64,000 nucleotides of DNA, taken from assembly GCF_021869535.1 (NCBI RefSeq), contig NW_026262712.1, forward strand, positions 67,984,100-68,048,099, read 5' to 3'. Positions 12,391-24,390 of this stretch are shown here, one piece after another; position 1 is the first letter of the stretch; each line of letters begins with the position of its first letter. The position numbers and the translations under genes were made by a program. The stretch is from Mytilus californianus (lineage: Eukaryota > Mollusca > Bivalvia > Mytilida > Mytilidae). The notes beneath the pieces are model-generated. The model was not told the DNA's origin and searched no databases. It worked only from the letters and a program-made list of their open reading frames with translations.

Positions 12391-13007
12391 GAGGATATAC
12401 TGACATAACAGTACACCAAAAACAAATTAATGGTTCCATTCAGGAAATTATACCTCATTGTGGAAATCCGTACGGAGGTACGTCAGTCGATGAAGAATTC
12501 CTCAAACTGTTGGCCGAAATATTTGGCAAAAATGTTATGGAAGAGTTTAAACGAAGCCAAAATGAAGATTTTAAAGATTTATGTGATCAATTTGAATTTA
12601 AGAAAAGAATAGTTAAGACAGAAATGAGCATTACCATTTCCTTATCCTCTTCATTTATGGAACTTGTTTTGAAGGTTCGAAATATCAGTGCTGACGACGC
12701 AGTTAAAAAGTATCGGTACAAAAATGAAATTTATTGTTCAAATCAAAGGCTCAACATATTAAAAAGTGGTGTGAAGCGTCTTTTCGGAGAAACTATTGAA
12801 TCATTGATGAAGTCCATTGAACATGTACTTTCCGATGCAAAAGTGTCTGATTTAGTAAATGTGATAATGGTAGGAGGATTTTCCCAAAATGAATTAGTAG
12901 AAGAAGCTGTGCGAAAGCATGTAGGAACCTCCATGAATGTTATTATACCTGAGGAGGCAGAAATAGCTGTCTTAAAAGGAGCCTTAATATATGGATTCTC
13001 TCAACAA
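12391..13007 (+). CDS. Exon of an HSPA12-type Hsp70-family protein
   Basis: A 617-bp internal exon. It follows an acceptor (TATTTTTAG) and ends at CAACAA before the donor GTAAGT; it starts with the last two bases of a codon and ends in phase 0. It encodes about 205 residues of the Hsp70/actin-type ATPase domain: GGYTDITVH at the start (phosphate-2 loop region), PYGGTSVDEEF, and near the end VIMVGGFSQNELVEEAVRK, the adenosine-site loop. The order, spacing and the phrase GGxSVDEEF fit HSPA12A/B-like proteins, a family much expanded in bivalves and linked to stress and immunity. The region upstream of this exon (ATPase N-terminus) and the C-terminus are not seen. The usual GGGTxD loop appears as GGYTD; this may be a real substitution or reflect an exon-border difference. 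A Met at 12309 lies in the intron and is not taken as a start. Confidence 0.85.
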
Positions 13008-15544
13008 GTAAGTTATAACGTACTTTATCTTTCTTTTAATCTAAATTTTGTAGCAAAGGCGCATTTAGTTCTATGAAAATGTATTCTTATAAAAAATAAA
13101 CATCTTTAAGGAATTAAAAATGTATTGCACGAGTTTCAAATATAATTTTACAGTTTATGAAAATGCAACAACGAACTGCATTTAAAATGGGTAAAGGTAA
13201 ATTGAAAACAGATTCATAAATCAAATTATCACGAATAAGTTCCACTATTCGTAGTTACGATCCTTTCTCCGTTTATGAAAACCCCGAATGCAAATTGACA
13301 GTGAATTTTAAGCAGAGTCTTCTTACACGTAGGATTCATTCGAGTTAACCACTGGTTTATGTTTGGGTTCTCTTTCTCAGTTTTTAAAGTTCCTGTGAAG
13401 TGTTTACAGACTGTTTTGTTTTTTGTTTGTTTGACACTGGTATCGTCTGTTTCTTTTATGGTTTTCAAACCCCCCTTTCGTATCTGCTTGTTATGTTTTG
13501 AAACAATCATAGTTACTGTGTTAGATGTTTATGAATTAATTGAGGTGTGTCATGACTTGAGATTCTTTCTAGTAAAGGAAAAGGTTCGCAATAGGAGATT
13601 ATCCAGTTAGCGCGCTTTCAAAATCCATTGGTGGTATATATTGTAACGTGACCGAGGGGAGGAACGACAACGACACAGACGGACGGATATAACCATACTA
13701 TGGCACGACAATGTATCCTGTGGTAAATTTCATTAACTAAATAATACGATATATATTTACAAGTTTGTTCACAAATGTACATTACTTCAGACTTATTGAC
13801 AAAGTTAGCTGCAAAGTTTAAACATATAAACTTTTAAAACAAGTCCTCTAGAATCTTTACTGATTCAAGTATCACAGCTGATACACAATCTGCCAGTATC
13901 TTGACCAACTGACCTTTATCAGAAAGTTTAATTACTTTCACTCTAGACAATAACTAAATTTTATTACCTTACACCGCAAGACATCGTTACTTGTCTTAAT
14001 TACATCAAACAGTTCAACTTAAACTGCAGATAATAAAACTAGCCATTTGTCAAATTAGCCTTCCGTCATTAATTTTCTCTGTACACAAAATAACAGTTAT
14101 AAAGCCAATTTAACCAGAGGTCAATATTTACAAAACATTAAAATATTACAATATGATTCCGCACAACAACGATATCGAGCAACGAAATATTTAGTTGAAT
14201 CAGTCGTATGCACTCCAATTAATGTACTTGTCAGTAAATTGTATTTAAAAAATCGAATTGTATCGATTATAACAGATAAGTTTATCGAAAATCTTTCATT
14301 GAATAAATAGGTAATAATCAGAATCTACAAATAAGACACAGAATAATCGGTCTACAACAAATTTGAGTCAAATACTAAATTGACCCAAGTCTTAAACATT
14401 GTGATTGATTTAAAGAGACTATCAAAGATCTGTCACCGATATTATATTCACCAAATAGAAAAAAGAAAAAAAACCACAAGATATGTGATTATATATTGAC
14501 GAAATTCCGCACTTTGTACACGCACATCAACCCTCCTCCTTTTGAATCGCGACCAGTGGATTATCAAATGGAAGAACATATAATGAACCGGAAAAATGAA
14601 AATACATAACGTGATAACGTTATAAAAGATGTCAAAACACAAGCACAAATTAAACAATAATAAACAGTACAGAATCAACGAATTATCACAGTTATATTTA
14701 CACCAAGCTAAAAGTGCTCAGTCAGCAGCACATTTCATAACGTACCTGAATAAAAAGAACACGAAGACGTATAATGTAGCTGAACTTAAACATAGAAATA
14801 CATTTAATTTGATAAGGTGCTTACATTATGCTTCTCATTTGCGAACATGAAACGAAAAACACATACATTTTTAACCGGATTTTCGAAGGAAATATCGGTT
14901 ATTAAAATGGTGATATACGGCGGTCGGCTGGGCGGTTCGGGCGGCTGCCAAACAGTGTCAGCACAATAACATGAAAACGCTTTAACAATTTTTTTTCAAA
15001 TTTAAATATGTTGTTTCCTGGGACCTAATGAAGGTCTCTATTAATTTTCAAGATTTTAGTATATCTCCTTTGTGAGTTATCGCCATTTTTAATATCCAAA
15101 AGTAGAATGTTTAAATATTTTACTGTTGTTATTATGTTATGATTTGTCTTATCTCAGAATAAAAATTGGAGTGACAGATTTATTTGAAAATTATCTATTT
15201 CCTAAGTGGTAATGATTATAAGCTATATCATTAGACATTTTGAAGATAATTACATTATTAATTATGTTAGAGTACTATGTTAAACAAACATAGTTCTGTT
15301 CAATTAGATATTATAAATATTTCAGCATATGATAATGATTTATTTTCATTATTAATTAGATCTTGGAAATATTTTAGCATATGATAATCATTGGAGTGAC
15401 AAAATTTTCTGTTTTCTGATAAGATCTGTAGGACTGTATATATACAGTTTGAAACTTACTAATATTACTGTATAAATGAAGTTTGGAATTTACTGTTCAT
15501 TATTAGACATTTTGTAGATAATTAAGTGTCCGTTAATCATATAT
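13008..15544. other. Probable intron or downstream DNA of the HSPA12-like gene
   Basis: Begins at the GTAAGT donor. No following HSPA12 exon was recognised. The DNA is A+T-rich without strong repeats. Confidence 0.5.
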
Positions 15545-16745
15545 ATTCTTACCCCTACCCCCCTTCAATTTGATAATGTGCTTTTATCTTGTAAACGGTT
15601 GAGATCCCTACTCCTAAACCATATATATTCTTGTATGGGACAATAAAACAAATCAAATGAAATATTGGGATAGTCCTCGGGTTCACTTGTGAATGTGCAA
15701 GCTCCCCACCCTGAATCCATATATATTCTTGTATGTTACAAATCAAATGAATTAAAAGGTGAGTCCCCTGGGGTCACCCCCAGCGTGTCTGTTTGAGAAC
15801 TTGTAAACGGTCGAGATCCCCACCCCTAAACCATATATATTTTTTGTATGGGACAATATAAGAAATCAAATGAAATATAGGGGAAGTCCATTGTGGTAAC
15901 CCCCACCTCCTTCTGTTTTAAAACTTGTAAACGGTTGAGATCCCCACCCCTAAACCATATATATTCTTGTATGGGACAATAAAACAAATCAAATGAAATT
16001 TAACGGAAGTCCACGGTGGTAAACCCCACCCACTTCTTTTTTGAAAACTTGTAAACGGTTGAGATCCCCACCCCTAAACCATGTATGGGACAATAAAACA
16101 AATCAATTGAAATTTAGGGGAATTCCCCTAGGCTAACCCCCACCCCTTTTTTTTTTGAAAACTTGTAAACAGTCAAGATCCCCACCCTGAAACCATATAT
16201 ATTCTTGTATGTTACAATAAAACAAATCAAATGAAATAAAAGCTAAGACCCCTGGGTCATCCCCACCTTCTTTCTGTTTAAGAACTTGTAAACGGTCGAG
16301 ATCCCCACCCCTAAACCATATATATTCTTGTATGGGACAATAAAACTAATCAAATGAAATATAGGGGAAGTCCATTGGGGTAACCCCTACCCCCTCTTTT
16401 TTGATAACTTGTAAACGGTCAAGATTCCCACCCAGAAACCATATATATTCTTGTATGGAACAATATATCAAATCAAATGAAATATAGGGGAAGTCCACGG
16501 GGGTAAACACTACCCCCCTTCTTTTTGAAAACTTGTAAACGGTTGAGATCCCCACCCCTAAACTATATATATTCTTGTATGGGACAATAAAATAAAGCAA
16601 ATTAAATTTAGGGGAAGTCCCCTGGGGTAACCCCTACTCTCTTTTTTTTGTTGAAAACTTGTAAACTGTCAAGATCCCCATCGCGAAACCATATATATTC
16701 TTGTATGTTACAATAAAGCAAATGAAATGAAATAAAAGGTGAGTT
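15545..16745. repeat. Tandem array, about ten 124-bp units with four-unit periodicity
   Basis: The marker GTAAACGGT recurs at about 15591, 15803, 15927, 16052, 16165, 16288, 16411, 16535 and 16661 (one degraded unit lies near 15699), giving spacings of 113-126 bp. Each unit carries CCATATATATTCTTGTATG and GATCCCCACCC. A variant with TATGTTACAA instead of TATGGGACAA occurs near 15735, 16211 and 16709, that is every fourth unit. It is non-coding: frames are short and not kept between units. Confidence 0.9.
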
Positions 16746-17298
16746 CCTTGGAGTAGTGGGGAAACTACCGGTTCTGGCGACTTTTTGCTGATGTTAACCC
16801 TATGGGGAAAAGGTAGCCTCCTGAGAGGTAGCCTCCCGATGTGAGGCTATTTCTATGACGACATTTTTAGGTATTATGACACTAATTAATTAAATTAATT
16901 ATTTTCTTTGGAGGATAAACTCATTATAAAATGTTACTAATTACGTTTGTGTTAATTATGCATAAGTATATGATTTTTATTTTTATTTTAATTTGATATA
17001 TGAAAATCCCCAGTCTATTAATAGATATACAGGTAAACCCATCTAAGTGTGTATCAAATATATATATTTGTTTGTTTATATATCTATTCACCTACGGCTG
17101 TGAAGAATAAGACGTACACGTTATTATATAAATAATATAATCGTTAAATCAATATTGAAAGCGTGTTTTAACTTGTCGTTATTGTACGTATATATAGTGA
17201 CCTTTAACATGTTTAGACGTGTTAACAGTTAAATAATCCGATTTAGATTAGTCGCCATGTTCAAAATATAATTGTAAACATGATCGCGTCGGTTTTTT
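16746..17298. other. Spacer between two tandem arrays
   Basis: A+T-rich, with one G+C-richer patch at 16745-16850. No gene seen. Confidence 0.5.
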
Positions 17299-17349
17299 TA
17301 TACGACCGCAAAAATTGAAAATTTTTTGGTCGTATATTGGTATGACGTT

Positions 17350-17395
17350 GGCGTCGTCGTCGTCGTCGTCGTCGTCTGGCGTCGTCCGGCGTCGT
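17350..17395. repeat. GTC trinucleotide microsatellite
   Basis: A run of GTC repeats beginning after TGACGTTGGC, followed by two GGCGTCGTCC variants. It lies directly behind the 5' hairpin of the composite element. Confidence 0.95.
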
Positions 17396-17399
17396 CCGA

Positions 17400-18000
17400 A
17401 GACACATTGGTTTTCGCACTCTAACTTTAGTTTAAGTAAATGGATCTCCATGAAATTTTACCATAAGGTTCAATACCACGAAAGGAAGGTTGGGATTGAT
17501 TTTGGGGGTTATGGTACCAACAGTTAAGGAATTAGGGGCCAAAAAGGGGCCAAAAATAAGCATTTTTGTAACTTCCAGACAATAACTTGTGTGTAAGTGT
17601 ATGGATCTCTCTGACATTGTACCACAAGGTTCCATATCACAAAGGGAAGGCTGTAATTGATTTTGGGGGTAATTGCCTCAAAATTTTAGGAATTAGGGGC
17701 CAAAAAAGGGGCAAAAAACAAGCATTTTTCTAGTTTCATGACAATAACTTGTGTGTAAGTGTTTGGATATTTCTGAAATTGTACTACAAGGTTCCATATC
17801 ACAAAGGGAATGCTGGAATTGAGTTTGGGGGTAATTGCCTGAAACGTTTAGGAATTGGGGGCCAAAAAGGGGCCAAAAATAAGCATTTTTCTAGTTTCCA
17901 GACAATAACTTGTGTTCAAGTGTATGGATCTCTCTGAAATTGTACTGCAAGGTACCATACCACAAAGGGAAGGCTGGGATTGAGTTTGGGGGTGATGAAT
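17400..18000. repeat. 161-bp tandem units (about 3.7 copies)
   Basis: The marker GACAATAACTTGTGT recurs at about 17578, 17739 and 17900 (spacing 161). Each unit also has GATTGA(G/T)TTTGGGGGT and AGGAATT(A/G)GGGGCCAAAAA. The first unit carries a variant marker (TTTTCGCACTCTAACTTTAG). No reading frame is kept. Confidence 0.9.
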
Positions 18001-18179
18001 CATAAGGGGGTTCAAAAAATTGGGGGGGGGGGATTTTTTTTTTTCTTTTTTTTTCTTTTTTTACTTTTTTTTTTCTTTTAAAATTTTCCATTTTAAGTTG
18101 GTTATTTCTGATTAATATTTAAAAGCAAATAATAATGATATGGTAGGAGATACACACCAAACAGGATGTGTAAATTATT

Positions 18180-18415
18180 ATATAATAAGTATTGTGCAAT
18201 AGCAAGAAATTTTCAATTGCACAGTATTGCACAATTGCAAGAAATCTTCAATTGCACAGTATTGCGCAATAGCAAGAAATCTTCAATTGCACAGTATTGC
18301 GCAATAGCAAGAAATATCCAATAGCACCATATTGCGCAATAGCAAGAAATTGTCAATTGTACAGTATTGCACAATAGCAAGAAATATTCAATTGCACAGT
18401 ATTGTGCAAAAGAAG
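18180..18415. repeat. 35-bp tandem units, exact period
   Basis: The block CAGTATTG recurs at 18186, 18221, 18256, 18291, 18326, 18361 and 18396 (one or two bases off in two units), so the period is exactly 35 bp. Several units contain the perfect 12-bp palindrome TATTGCGCAATA. There are no unique spacers between units. Confidence 0.93.
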
Positions 18416-18459
18416 ATACTTCGTATAAATTGCTTATTTCTTGATCAATTTCAATGGGG

Positions 18460-20500
18460 TTTTATTCTTGAATTCTTGGGGTTCTTTAATATGCTGAATC
18501 TAACTGTGTATTAAGTTTTTGGATTTTGGGCCCCGTTTTTAAATTGGTCCACATTGAGGTCCAAAGGGTCCAAAATTTAACTTTATTTGATTTCATCAAA
18601 AATTGAATTATTGGGGTTCTTTGATATGCCGAATCTAACCGTGTATTTAGATTCTTAATTTTTGGTTCCGTTTTCAAATTGGTCTACATTAAGGTCAAAA
18701 GGGTCCAAAATTAAACTTAGTTTGATTTTAACAAAAATTGAATTTTTAGGGTTCTTTGATATGCTGAATCTAAACATGTATTTAGATTTTTGATTATGGG
18801 CCCAGTTTTCAAGTTGGTCCAAATCAGGGTCCAAAATTAAACTTTGTTTGATTTCAACAAAAATTGAATATATGGGGTTCTTTGATATGCTGAATCTGAC
18901 CATGTATTTAGATTTTTGATTTTTGGGCCCCGTTATCAACTTTGTCCACATTGAGGTCAAAAGGGTCCAAAATTAAACTTTGTTTGATTTCATCAAAAAT
19001 TGAATTATTGGGGTTCTTTGATATGCTGAATCTAACCATGTATTTAGATTTTTTATTTGTGGACCCGCTATCAAATTGGTTCATATTGAGGTCAAAAGGG
19101 TCCAAAATTAAACTTTGTTTGATTTCATCAAAAATTGAATTATTGGGGTTCTTTGATATGCCAAATCTAACCGTGTATTTAGATTTTTAATTTTGGGTCC
19201 CGTTTTTAAATTGGTCTACATTAAGGTCCAAAGGGTCCAAAATTAAACTTAGTTTGATTTTAACAAAAATTGAATTCTTGGGGTTCTTTGATATGCTGAA
19301 TCTAAACATGTGTTTAGAATTTTGATTATGGGCCCAGTTTTCAAGTTGGTCCAAGTTGGGGTCCAAAATTAAACTTTGTTTGATTTCAACAAAAATTGAA
19401 TATATGGGGTTCATTGATATGCTGAATCTAAACATGTATTTAGATTTTAGATTTTTGGCCCAGTTTTCAAGTTGGTCCAAATTGGGGTCCAAAATTAAAC
19501 TTTGTTTGATTTCAACAAAAATTGAATATATGGGGTTCTTTGATATGCTGAATCTTACCATGTATTTAGATTTTTTATTTGTGGGCCCGCTATCAAATTG
19601 GTTCATATTGAGGTCAAAAGGGTCCAAAATTAAACTTTGTTTGATTTCATCAAAAATTTAATTATTGGGGTTCTTTGATATGCCAAATCTAACCGTGTAT
19701 TTAGATTTTTAATTTTGGGTCCCGTTTTTTAAATTGGTCTACATTAAGGTCCAAAGGGTCCAAAATTAAACTTAGTTTGATTTTAACAAAAATTGAATTT
19801 TTTGGGTTCTTTGATATGCTGAATCTAAAGATGTGTTTAGATTTTTGATTATGGGACCAGTTTTCAAGTTGGTCCAAGTTGGGGTCCAAAATTAAACTTT
19901 GTTTGATTTCAACAAAAATTGAATATATGGGGTTCTTTGATATGCTGAATCTAAACATGTATTTAGATTTTAGATTTTTGGCCCAGTTTTCAAGTTGGTC
20001 CAAATTGGGGTCCAAAATTAAACTTTGTTTGATTTCAACAAAAATTGAATATATGGGGTTCTTTGATATGCTGAATCTTACCATGTATTTAGATTTTTTA
20101 TTTTGTAGGCCCGCTATCAAATTGGTTCATATTGTGGTCAAAAGGGTCTAAAATTAAACTTTGTTTGATTTCATCAAAAATTGAATTATTGGGGTTCTTT
20201 GATATGCCAAATCTAACCGTGTTTTTAGATTTTTAATTTTGGGTCCCGTTTTTTAAATTGGTCTACATTAAGGTACAAAGGGTCCAAAATTAAACTTAGT
20301 TTGATTTTAACAAAAATTGAATTCTTGGGGTACTTTGATATGCTGAATCTAAACATGTGTTTAGATTTTTTATTATGGGACCAGTTTTCAAGTTTGTCCA
20401 AGTTGGGGTCCAAAATTAAACTTTGTTTGATTTCAACAAAAATTGAATATATGGGGTTCTTTGATATGCTGAATCTAACCATGTATTTTGATTTTGGACA
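18460..20500. repeat. 126/135-bp tandem array with a 522-bp higher-order repeat
   Basis: GGTTCTTTGATATGC or a close variant recurs 16 times (18481, 18616, 18751, 18877, 19013, 19148, 19283, 19409, 19535, 19670, 19805, 19932, 20058, 20194, 20330, 20457). Spacings are 126-127 or 135-136. From 19013 onward the unit types follow one order, 135-135-126-126, repeating every 522-523 bp. Long frames run through the array on both strands, but they simply follow the repeat and are not called as genes. Confidence 0.93.
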
Positions 20501-20879
20501 TTGGACCATAATAGGTAAATTAAAAAAATTGAAGTTCTTAGACCACATTCTTTCTGTGTCAGAAACCTATGCTGTGTCAAATATTTAATCACAATCCAAA
20601 TTCAGAGCTGTATCAAGCTTGAATGTTGTGTCCATACTTGCCCCAACTGTTCAGGGTTCGACCTCTGCGGTCGTATCAAGCTGCGCCCAGCGAAGCATTT
20701 TATTTTAATATAAGTAAATCGTTACATTAATGGAACAAAATAGTATTTTACATCTAACTATTTCTGAGGTGAAATTTTGAAAGGTATTTAATCTCGAATT
20801 TTATAATATAATTGTTCAATCAATATCGATAGCGTGTTTTAACTTTCAATAGGTTTTATTGATAAACGATGCACCGGTG

Positions 20880-20907
20880 TTTATCATTGTTAGTGTTTGT
20901 GTATGTT

Positions 20908-20938
<31 letters not shown>

Positions 20939-20948
20939 TTGTGTGTAT
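20880..20948. repeat. TG-rich microsatellite
   Basis: Interrupted TG/TGTTTG tract, about 65 bp. Confidence 0.95.
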
Positions 20949-21338
20949 CGATTCAAGGTTTAATCCATACAAATATGAGCAAGGAATTATCCAATATGAT
21001 TCTCCTTTTGTGTGATTGTATTCCTATTTTTTTTTTAAGTTTCTACTTCTCGATACCACACTAGTAATGATAACAACAATAATTTGTACAATATTTAATA
21101 TCCCCGTCAATTCAGACAGACATGGGTCGGGGAGCCATCCACATGTTGTCTTTACAATATATATAAAGAATAAAATTATCTATGATTATTTTATACATCG
21201 AGATAAAAAGAAATAGAGAGTTGCATATCACTCAACAGTATCTGTAACCTCACGAAAGGGCCAACAGTATGCTATATTTCATGCAGGGGTGTAAACTGTC
21301 GAGACTTGAAGTTAGTCTTTCCGGGATAGTTAACTCTC

Positions 21339-21965
21339 TCAAATATCAGATAAATCGCGAGCTTTAATCCAAGAGTTGAATTTCTTTGGCCAGTGTAACC
21401 ATTTAACATAATATTGCTTGTTGGGTCCTTTGCCTTTTGTATTGAGGATGTTTTCAACTTTCCATATATCGTCTTCCCGAACATCCACTTTCTGCACTTC
21501 TGATTGGTAGAAGGTTCCTGAAATTTCTTCGTCTTGAAAATCAATAAGTCGATAAACTGGAAGCCCACAACGTAATATTCTTTGAGATATTCTAAATATC
21601 TCTCCGCTCCATTTCTCATCGTATTCCCTGGTAAAAGGATTTCTTATGTATGTAATCCGAATTTTATCACCGATTTTGAAAATTTTGAAACGGAAAGGTT
21701 TTCGTACATTCTTTTTCTTAGGTTGTAATCTTTTTGGCCAATACATTTTCCACCACAGGTTTGTCTCTTTAGATAGGGTGACTTTATCTGGTGCCATGCC
21801 AATCGTTCTATGGAAGGTCTTGTTGTAGCTGTTAGCAAAATTCTGTAAGTTATCCACATAGTCATATGACTGCTTACTGGTGATAAATCTAATAATTTTT
21901 GATTTAATAGTCTTGATCACTCTTTCAACGTAATTAGCTTTGATTTCCGAAATTAACAGTAACAA
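21339..21965 (-). pseudogene. Integrase C-terminal half with chromodomain, Polinton/Maverick-type (fragment)
   Basis: A 208-residue open frame on the minus strand. It starts inside the integrase core: KANYVERVIKTIKSKI is the last core helix with its Glu, followed by NSYNKTFHRTIGMAPDKVT. A basic linker leads to a small barrel (FKIGDKIRITYIRNPF), then VYRLIDFQDEEISGTFYQSE. The C-terminus is a chromodomain (YYVKWLHWPKKFNSWIKARDL). This order is known from retroviral-like integrases of Polinton/Maverick transposons and related domesticated genes. The N-terminal zinc finger and first two catalytic Asp residues are absent, and no polymerase, capsid or protease gene is next to it. It is therefore a 5'-truncated relic with a remarkably undamaged frame. 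Confidence 0.75.
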
Positions 21966-24069
21966 TAATTGTTTGAGGCCTCTAACGAATCACGATAAGG
22001 ATATTATGATGAATCACGGTAAAATTTTAACCAATTTGACGCTAACGGTAGCCGAAAATGACCGTTTGACGCCTGATGGTAAAAGGCATTCCAACCTTTA
22101 AATAAAACTAACTTATCATAAGTGGTTCTTTGTTAACTGATCTTAATATACATGTAATCACAAACTTTAAAATGTAAACATTGCTAAAATGACAAGATCA
22201 ATAGACCATGACTTGGGGCTACAGTAAGAGGACAGGGCCAAATAATCTCCATGGATAGAAGATGCATCAAATTGAATGCTAATACATCTTTATATCAAAT
22301 TATATTTATTTATTATTAGTAGTTTCACTCAAACTGACCTAATCAAAATTTTTTAAACACCAATATGTTTTGAGTAGGGAAAGGAAATGCATGATTTTTG
22401 TACATGCAAAAAACTCACGATGTTGTTGACAATACATGTGTAGGTGATATCGGCTAAACTCTTGTTAAGCATTGTCAAAATATTACTGAAGTAGATCCAG
22501 CAGAAAATGTAGGTCATGTTCACCTAGTTCTTGTTATAACATATATACATGTACATATCTTATATCATAAGATAAATTCACCACTTGCTCAACACTGAAC
22601 CAATATGCAAAAATCATTTTGTAAATCAGCATTTGCATACCGACGGGGAAATCTATGAGCTGTCCCGTTGTGGATGGGGATCATCCCGATGCAAAAAAAC
22701 ATCTTGTAGCTAAAGTAATTCTTATCTATTTCTAAAATCACAAAATCATGTACAAAAAAATATTTCACCTAAAAATATGGACCCAGTGGGGATGGGTTGA
22801 AGTAAACAATCAATTACTGGAATTTACTGGTATATAAAATATTTAAATTCAATTAATTTTACCTCTTCAGTGCAACATGTGCAATAGTCTTTTCAAATAT
22901 TAAAGGTATGTGTCTTTACAAATCACATCTGCAATTCAGCAAATCCCTGAAGAAAAAGTTTCAAATTTATTAAGTCTGATAAAAATATATACATGTATAT
23001 GAATGAATGATATAATTTATTAAGACAATACAAATTTCTTTGAAGCTCTTACTTTAGACCAATTTAATGAGTTGCAAATAACATTAACTGAGAAAAATCA
23101 TTTCCCTAAGTACAGGTTATGCAGAATACAATGCATGTTTTAACCCCTGAGAGCTAGAGTTTCAAGGACTTTGCGTTAATTTTTTTTTGGTACATTCAAA
23201 AATTATAAATATGGTAATTGGCATAAGGCAAACCAAAAATGTGTACATGTGTGTTTGAAGTACTAAAAATACTGATCTTTATTTTATGATTAAAAACGCC
23301 TTCAGTACAGTACATCGCAAAGTTTTTCTTGTCATTTTTTAATAGCACTGATCAAAACAATATATGCCTCCAATTAAGCCAATAAGGTACGGTTTAATAA
23401 ATCATCAAATAAAAATTATTTCTGTAATTTGTTGAAGGCCTATTTAAAAAAAATTAGTTGTTCCTTCGATAACCTAACCAAGTATAAACATTTCTGTAAG
23501 CTTTGAACAAGCCCTATTTATATTGCGTCAAATAAATTCCCCTTTTTAAACCAGTCAAAAACTTTAAAAAAAAAAACCATTTTCCTACCTATCTAACCTA
23601 ATTCTTTTCGGCTGTTGTAGAAACACTGGTGCTATCTTTTTATGCCTAAATGCACCATAATTTATGAAACCTTGAACATTTGCTAAAGAATTGCATGTGA
23701 ACCTTCCTTTGGAAGGGCAATAATCCATTTTTCAGGGGTCTCCTTCAGTTTAGTACACACTCATATTTTTGGCTAGCTGCGGAACTGTAGCTCTTAGGTC
23801 CTTGTGTTATTTTTTGACTATTTGCGGACCATCCTAAAAACTACAGTTCCGCAGTTAATTTTTGGCATTATTATCATTTTTTCTAAACATCCTTTATAAA
23901 ATATGAGAAAAAAAGCCAGCTGTTTACTTGTCAATCTACCAGAAAAACACAGCCAAAAAACAAAATATGAGTCCCCCCCTTTTTTATATTCATGTAGAAC
24001 CTAGACCACTTTCAATAAAATATATAAAGGGGGAGGAGAATGATGTATAATCAAAACAATCTTTTGAAT
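21966..24069. other. Non-genic stretch
   Basis: No supported gene in 2.1 kb. A short imperfect direct repeat (GAATCACG) lies at 21990-22020. Confidence 0.45.
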
Positions 24070-24390
24070 ATATATGTAAATAGTGTACCTTGTGTTTCTG
24101 TAGTACAGAGAAAAAAGGCCCTGTTCATCTGGATGGAAACTGCTCTGTCTGGCTTTGATCCTTCCTTTGTGAGACGGTTGGGCACAACCAACATTCCTTT
24201 TAATAATCTCATGCATATTCCTAGGGTTTGTTGGTGTTTTAGAAAAACAAAGTTCTAGGGAAGTGGTTCAACAGTTCTATTACATTGTCCAATTGGCGTG
24301 TTGTCTTTTCATCCTTAGAATATTGTGAATCCCCACATTCATCGTCAGAAAAAGATTGAAAAACTACAGTTCAATATTGTCTGCCACATG
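24070..24390 (-). other. Possible coding segments of an unrecognised gene or pseudogene
   Basis: On the minus strand one frame (about 24380-24250) reads SFSDDECGDSQYSKDEKTTR and DNVIELLNHFP, acidic and coding-like. After a frame change it continues as KTPTNPRNMHEIIKRNVGC and SHKGRIKARQSSFHPDEQGL, ending at AACACAAG before GTACAC, a possible donor. The overlap of the two frames suggests a frameshifted exon or two exons. No family is recognised. It may equally be repeat-derived. Confidence 0.3.

Larger units (their letters stand above)
17299..20700 (+). mobile_element. Composite tandem-cored element with inverted ends
   Basis: Starts with TATACGACCGCA (17299-17310) and ends with its inverse TGCGGTCGTATC (20666-20677), 11 of 12 bases matching. 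The 5' end folds into a hairpin of about 16 bp (17300-17335). A 3' stretch GCTGCGCCCAGCGAAGC can form a short hairpin. In order it holds a GTC microsatellite, 161-bp units, a G-run and T-rich tract (18018-18080), 35-bp units, 126/135-bp units and a unique 3' block. No transposase is encoded. I recognise both ends as common in bivalve genomes. It looks like a non-autonomous element with a minisatellite core, like the pearl/Helentron-associated group; that class assignment is inference. Confidence 0.65.

Noticed and set aside
18180-18415. CRISPR array
   Set aside because: The units are contiguous 35-bp repeats without unique spacers, and the DNA is eukaryotic.
18655-20588. Open frames of 90-146 codons on both strands across the 126/135-bp array
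   Set aside because: The same residue string repeats with the DNA unit, frames exist on both strands, and unit lengths not divisible by three break them. They reflect a stop-poor repeat, not proteins.
20655-20667. tRNA-type B box (GGTTCGACCTC) suggesting a SINE promoter
   Set aside because: No A box at the right distance upstream and no tRNA fold; the block is part of the composite element's 3' end.
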